This document shows, one piece after another, positions 60,895 to 64,000 of a DNA stretch of 64,000 nucleotides. Within the stretch, counting starts at the first letter, position 1. The number at the start of each line of letters is the position of its first letter. Source of the stretch: Acidaminobacter sp964416305 (lineage in GTDB: Bacteria; Bacillota; Clostridia; Peptostreptococcales; Acidaminobacteraceae); NCBI GenBank assembly GCA_964416305.1, contig CAYQDM010000003.1, positions 107,955-171,954 on the forward strand, written 5' to 3'. The translations under genes and the position numbers were made by a program. The notes below the pieces were generated by a model. That model saw only the letters and a program-made list of their open reading frames with translations. It did not search any database and was not told the DNA's origin.

Positions 60895-60934
60895 CCGGCC
60901 AATCGGCTGAAGCGACACCACCAGAATACAGACG

Positions 60935-60980
60935 GGCATCCGGTCTGTCCGTTAAATGTGACAGATCGGATGCCTCTTGT
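60935..60980 (+). terminator. Terminator of dapG
   Basis: 15-bp stem with one wobble (GGCATCCGGTCTGTC, 60935-60949, with 60960-60974), 10-nt loop, then TCTTGTGT. Confidence 0.8.
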
Positions 60981-61002
60981 GTGATTAGGTGTTGTAAAAA
61001 TG

Positions 61003-61011
61003 TGCTATAAT
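61003..61011 (+). promoter_or_regulatory. Extended -10 promoter of ftsK
   Basis: TGCTATAAT is a perfect extended -10 (TGnTATAAT), 21 nt before the start codon; no clear -35. Confidence 0.65.
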
Positions 61012-61031
61012 GGTGAAGGTGAGGTGGTTCT

Positions 61032-63602
61032 ATGGGTCGTACACCCTCAAAGACAGGTTCGACTAAGAAAAAGACAAAAACCAAGGCACAGGCCAAGTCA
61101 TCAGCTTCAAAAGAAAAGTCCATGATTCAACGTGAACTCGAACGACTGCTCTGGATCGCTCTGACCATAATCGCCGTCATGTCACTGCATACGGATAAGA
61201 TTGGCGTCGTTGGGGATATGGTTAAAGGGTTACTGCTCGGGCTTTTTGGCGTTGCGGGATTCGTCATCCCTTATGTGCTGCTCGCTGTAGTCCTGATCAC
61301 GACCAGCAAGCGCCTGGAAGGCCAGCGCCTGCGCTGGTATCTGATGCTGGTGGCCTTTTTTATGGCATTGCTCGTCTTTACGTCAGCCAGCAGTCACGAC
61401 TTGCTCAAACTGTTTGCGTTCGAGACGGAGACGAGTCTCCTGAGTCTGAAAGGCATTGGTTTTGCATACGGGTCGGCGCTGGACGGCACAGGCGGCGGGG
61501 CAATTGGCATGCTTCTGGCAGAACTGTTTATACTGATGATCGGGAAATTTGGTTATTACGTTATAGGCGTTTTTTTTGCGCTCATGGGCGGCGTATTAGC
61601 CTTTAATGTGTCAATAACCAGCAACGTGGCAGATCAGACTGTTCAGGCAGCCAAAGCGGTGAAGCCCATGGCTGGAAAATTAAACTCAATGCTGGATCAA
61701 TCCCTTGAAAGCGAGTTGAACACCAAAAAAACACCTTTCAAGAAATACGATTCAGATCTGTATTTTGAAATCGACGCACCGGCTAAAACGCTGGATGATG
61801 TTGAAAAAATCAAATTTAATGACGGTCAGCCAGAGATAGAGACTGAACCCCAACACGCCAGGAAAGAACTGTCGCCCGAATTGAAAGCGGCACTTTCAGA
61901 ACTTGCGGCAGCTAACAGGCAGAATTCTATGGAAGAATTCAATGAAGGGCTGCATGGATCAGAAAACACACCGAATGTTCCTGAATTCACGATTCACTCT
62001 GAATTGGCTGAGGAGTCAGGTGTGCACGAAGGAGCTCCTGGAAATAGAGCGGCACAGTCACAATCGGCAAAAATGGACAAAGCAGTTTCAAAGGGGGAGC
62101 CTGTTGAAGCGCAAGCGAGTGCAGCCGGGCAAAGAGCTGCTGAGATTGGGGTAAAGCCTCAAGTGCCGCCAAAGCCACCCAAACCATACAAAATGCCCCC
62201 GCTCTCGCTGCTTTCCCCAATAGCCGCCAAAGTGGCCGGCAACCGAAGTGAAATTATTGAAAATGCCAAGCGTCTGGAGAGTACCCTCATGAACTTTGGC
62301 GTCGAAGCCAAGGTCATAGAAGTCAGCAAAGGCCCGGCTATCACCATGTATGAAATGTCGCTCAGTCCCGGCGTCAAGGTCAGCAAGGTCAATGCTTTGA
62401 GTGATGATATTGCCTTGGCTCTCGCGGCATCTCAGGTTCGCATAATCGCGCCAATCCCGGGAAAAAGCGCTATAGGCATTGAGATCCCCAATAAGGACAC
62501 CACCATGGTTTCCTTCCGGGAGGTTCTGGAGTCGCAGGAATACAAAAAAGCGGAATCCAAACTCTCAATAGGGCTTGGCAAGGACATTACCGGGCGCGTC
62601 GTCATAGGTGATCTTGCAAAGATGCCCCATCTTCTGGTGGCTGGCGCGACCGGCTCCGGCAAGAGTGTCTGCATCAACACCATGATTCAGTCGATTCTTT
62701 ACCACTCGACTCCCGAAGACGTCAAACTGCTGATGATCGACCCAAAAGTCGTGGAACTCAGTCATTACAACGGCATTCCGCATTTGATCCTCCCGGTGGT
62801 CACGGATCCGAAAAAAGCTTCCATAGCACTGAACTGGGCGGTACAGGAAATGACCAACCGCTACAGGCTCTTCGCGGACACCGGAGTTAAGGAAATCAAA
62901 TCCTATCAGAAGAAGGCCAAGGAAAATCCTGATATGGCGCCAATGCCTTATATTGTCGTCATCATAGACGAACTCGCGGATCTCATGATGGTTGCGCCCA
63001 ATCAGGTTGAGGACGCTATCTGCCGACTGGCCCAGATGGCCCGAGCTGCCGGCATTCACCTGATCGTGGCCACACAGCGGCCATCTGTGGATGTCATTAC
63101 GGGTCTGATTAAGGCCAATATTCCGTCTCGGATTGCCTTTGCCGTATCCTCGCAGGTAGATTCCAGGACGATTTTGGATGGGTCAGGTGCTGAAAAACTT
63201 CTGGGTAGAGGAGATATGCTGTTCCACCCGGTCGGCGCCAACAAGCCAATACGAATCCAGGGCGCTTTTGTCTCGGATGAGGAGGTCGAAAAAATCGTCG
63301 ATTTCATCAAAAATCAGGTCGAAGATGTCGAGTATCAGACGGAAATTCTCGATCAAGAGACGGCGGAAGATGGTTTTGGTGAGGCGGATGAGCATCTCAT
63401 GGACGCGATCGGTCTGGTGGTGGATACGCAGCAGGCTTCAATTTCCATGCTGCAGCGTAAATTCAGGCTGGGATACAACCGCGCCGCAAGGCTGGTCGAC
63501 CAGATGGAGGAACGGGGCATCGTGGGTCCGAGTATGGGCAGCAAGCCGCGGGAAGTTCTGATCGACCGTGTTCAGTTTGAGGAGTGGCAAAATAAGTCGT
63601 GA
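61032..63602 (+). CDS. ftsK: DNA translocase FtsK/SpoIIIE
   Basis: Membrane-anchored DNA pump acting at the division or sporulation septum. A basic N-terminus is followed by four membrane segments (about residues 35-190), a Pro/Ala/Glu-rich linker (about 230-390), the FtsK motor with Walker A LLVAGATGSGKSVCIN near 538 and Walker B IVVIIDELADLMM, and the gamma winged-helix (RAARLVDQMEERGIVGPSMG) that reads polar DNA motifs. 856 residues. GAGGTGGTTCT precedes the ATG. Sequence alone does not separate SpoIIIE from FtsK. Confidence 0.95.
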   Translation: MGRTPSKTGSTKKKTKTKAQAKSSASKEKSMIQRELERLLWIALTIIAVMSLHTDKIGVVGDMVKGLLLGLFGVAGFVIPYVLLAVVLITTSKRLEGQRLRWYLMLVAFFMALLVFTSASSHDLLKLFAFETETSLLSLKGIGFAYGSALDGTGGGAIGMLLAELFILMIGKFGYYVIGVFFALMGGVLAFNVSITSNVADQTVQAAKAVKPMAGKLNSMLDQSLESELNTKKTPFKKYDSDLYFEIDAPAKTLDDVEKIKFNDGQPEIETEPQHARKELSPELKAALSELAAANRQNSMEEFNEGLHGSENTPNVPEFTIHSELAEESGVHEGAPGNRAAQSQSAKMDKAVSKGEPVEAQASAAGQRAAEIGVKPQVPPKPPKPYKMPPLSLLSPIAAKVAGNRSEIIENAKRLESTLMNFGVEAKVIEVSKGPAITMYEMSLSPGVKVSKVNALSDDIALALAASQVRIIAPIPGKSAIGIEIPNKDTTMVSFREVLESQEYKKAESKLSIGLGKDITGRVVIGDLAKMPHLLVAGATGSGKSVCINTMIQSILYHSTPEDVKLLMIDPKVVELSHYNGIPHLILPVVTDPKKASIALNWAVQEMTNRYRLFADTGVKEIKSYQKKAKENPDMAPMPYIVVIIDELADLMMVAPNQVEDAICRLAQMARAAGIHLIVATQRPSVDVITGLIKANIPSRIAFAVSSQVDSRTILDGSGAEKLLGRGDMLFHPVGANKPIRIQGAFVSDEEVEKIVDFIKNQVEDVEYQTEILDQETAEDGFGEADEHLMDAIGLVVDTQQASISMLQRKFRLGYNRAARLVDQMEERGIVGPSMGSKPREVLIDRVQFEEWQNKS

Positions 63603-63660
63603 TCGTCGTAACTGAAGGTTAATTGACCATGTCACTTCAGTTTATGCGCTGTCTTCTGCG

Positions 63661-63695
63661 ACCATCGGCCAAATAAAAGTTTTGCCGATGGTTTT
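63661..63695 (+). terminator. Terminator of ftsK
   Basis: ACCATCGGC (63661-63669) with GCCGATGGT (63684-63692), followed by TTT. Confidence 0.85.
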
Positions 63696-63753
63696 AAAAA
63701 GTCTCGACCTCATATTAATAACTATGACGGAATAAAGAAATCTGAAAAAACGA

Positions 63754-63782
63754 TTGACAAAATATAACAAATGGAATATTGT
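63754..63782 (+). promoter_or_regulatory. Promoter of rimO
   Basis: Perfect TTGACA (63754-63759), 17-nt spacer, TATTGT (63777-63782). Confidence 0.72.
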
Positions 63783-63803
63783 GGAAGGAGCAGGACAACG
63801 CTC

Positions 63804-64000
63804 ATGGATTATAGAGTCTACGTTGAAACCCTTGGTTGCGCAAAAAATCAGGTGGATTCAGAAATTATGATTGGGCTGCTGGATCAGCAGCGGTATTTAC
63901 TGACAGGACATGTGGAAGAGGCGCAGGTCATTGTCGTCAACACCTGTGGTTTTATTGAAAGCGCCAAGGCGGAATCCGTGGATACCATCCTGGAAATGGC
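63804..64000 (+). CDS. rimO: Ribosomal protein S12 methylthiotransferase RimO, 5' part
   Basis: The first 65 residues are in view and the frame runs off the window. MDYRVYVETLGCAKNQVDSEIM is the RimO/MiaB start, and LGCAKNQVDSE fits RimO better than MiaB (which usually has GCQMN). A second cluster cysteine lies in VVNTCGFIESAK. RimO adds a methylthio group to an aspartate of S12. GGAAGGAG lies upstream at rather long spacing. ftsK-rimO is a common clostridial order. Confidence 0.93.
   Translation, partial: MDYRVYVETLGCAKNQVDSEIMIGLLDQQRYLLTGHVEEAQVIVVNTCGFIESAKAESVDTILEM

Noticed and set aside
61032..63602. ftsK linker region as a possible frameshift or fusion
   Set aside because: The frame is continuous and low-complexity linkers between membrane and motor domains are normal in FtsK.
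1..64000. CRISPR arrays, insertion sequences, prophage, tRNA and rRNA genes
   Set aside because: No spaced direct repeats, transposase frames, or tRNA/rRNA-like sequences were noticed; the gene content is continuous housekeeping.

Overview
The window is a chromosomal housekeeping region of a low-to-medium GC Gram-positive bacterium (Firmicutes). The gene order (fakA-recG-rsmD-coaD, rpmF-fapR-plsX-fab, rnc-smc-ftsY, ylxM-ffh-rpsP-khpA-rimM-trmD-rplS, rbgA-rnhB, dprA-topA-codY, rpsB-tsf-pyrH-frr-uppS-cdsA-dxr-rseP-ispG-polC, rimP-nusA-rnpM-ylxQ-infB-rbfA-nrnA-truB-ribF-rpsO-pnp, M16 peptidase-dut-dapG-ftsK-rimO) is the backbone shared by Bacilli and Clostridia. PolC, CodY, FapR, TmcAL and the YlxM/RnpM/YlxQ proteins are Firmicutes markers. 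The small YraN-type and coiled-coil genes, the acetate kinase and the many TTG starts suggest a clostridial anaerobe; I cannot name the genus.

Layout. 1-4600: end of fatty acid kinase fakA, recG, rsmD, coaD and a coiled-coil protein. 4689-4756: a long bidirectional terminator. 4816-6030: tmcAL, the only minus-strand gene. 6179-14592: ackA, then yceD-rpmF, fapR-plsX and fabH-fabD-fabG-acpP-fabF, with a clear FapR-type operator on the fabH promoter. 14783-21540: rnc, a radical SAM gene, smc, ftsY. 21733-25845: the signal recognition / small ribosomal-protein operon ylxM-ffh-rpsP-khpA-rimM-trmD, then rplS. 25915-31099: rbgA-rnhB-yraN, a small membrane protein, comM-like ATPase and dprA. 31348-34220: topA-codY. 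34415-46812: rpsB, tsf, pyrH-frr-uppS-cdsA, dxr-rseP-ispG-polC. 47019-54988: the nusA-infB operon through truB-ribF. 55117-63602: rpsO, pnp, M16 peptidase-dut, dapG, ftsK. 63804-64000: start of rimO, cut by the window edge.

The genes fall in tight same-strand operons, often with 4-nt start/stop overlaps (ATGA, GTGA, TTGA). Together they make fatty acids and phospholipid precursors, isoprenoids, ribosomes and translation factors, and the replication, segregation and protein-targeting machinery. No mobile element, prophage, CRISPR array, tRNA or rRNA gene was seen, and I found no new multi-gene system. The most interesting material is in the intergenic regions: very long base-paired hairpins in the leaders of both rnc and pnp (which resemble in principle the RNase III-controlled leaders of these two genes in E. 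coli), structured leaders before rpsB, rplS and rpsO, the FapR-type operator, and unexplained inverted repeats at the promoters of the comM-like gene and dapG. Other points are an expanding acidic repeat in FtsY and the lack of an enoyl-ACP reductase in the fab cluster.
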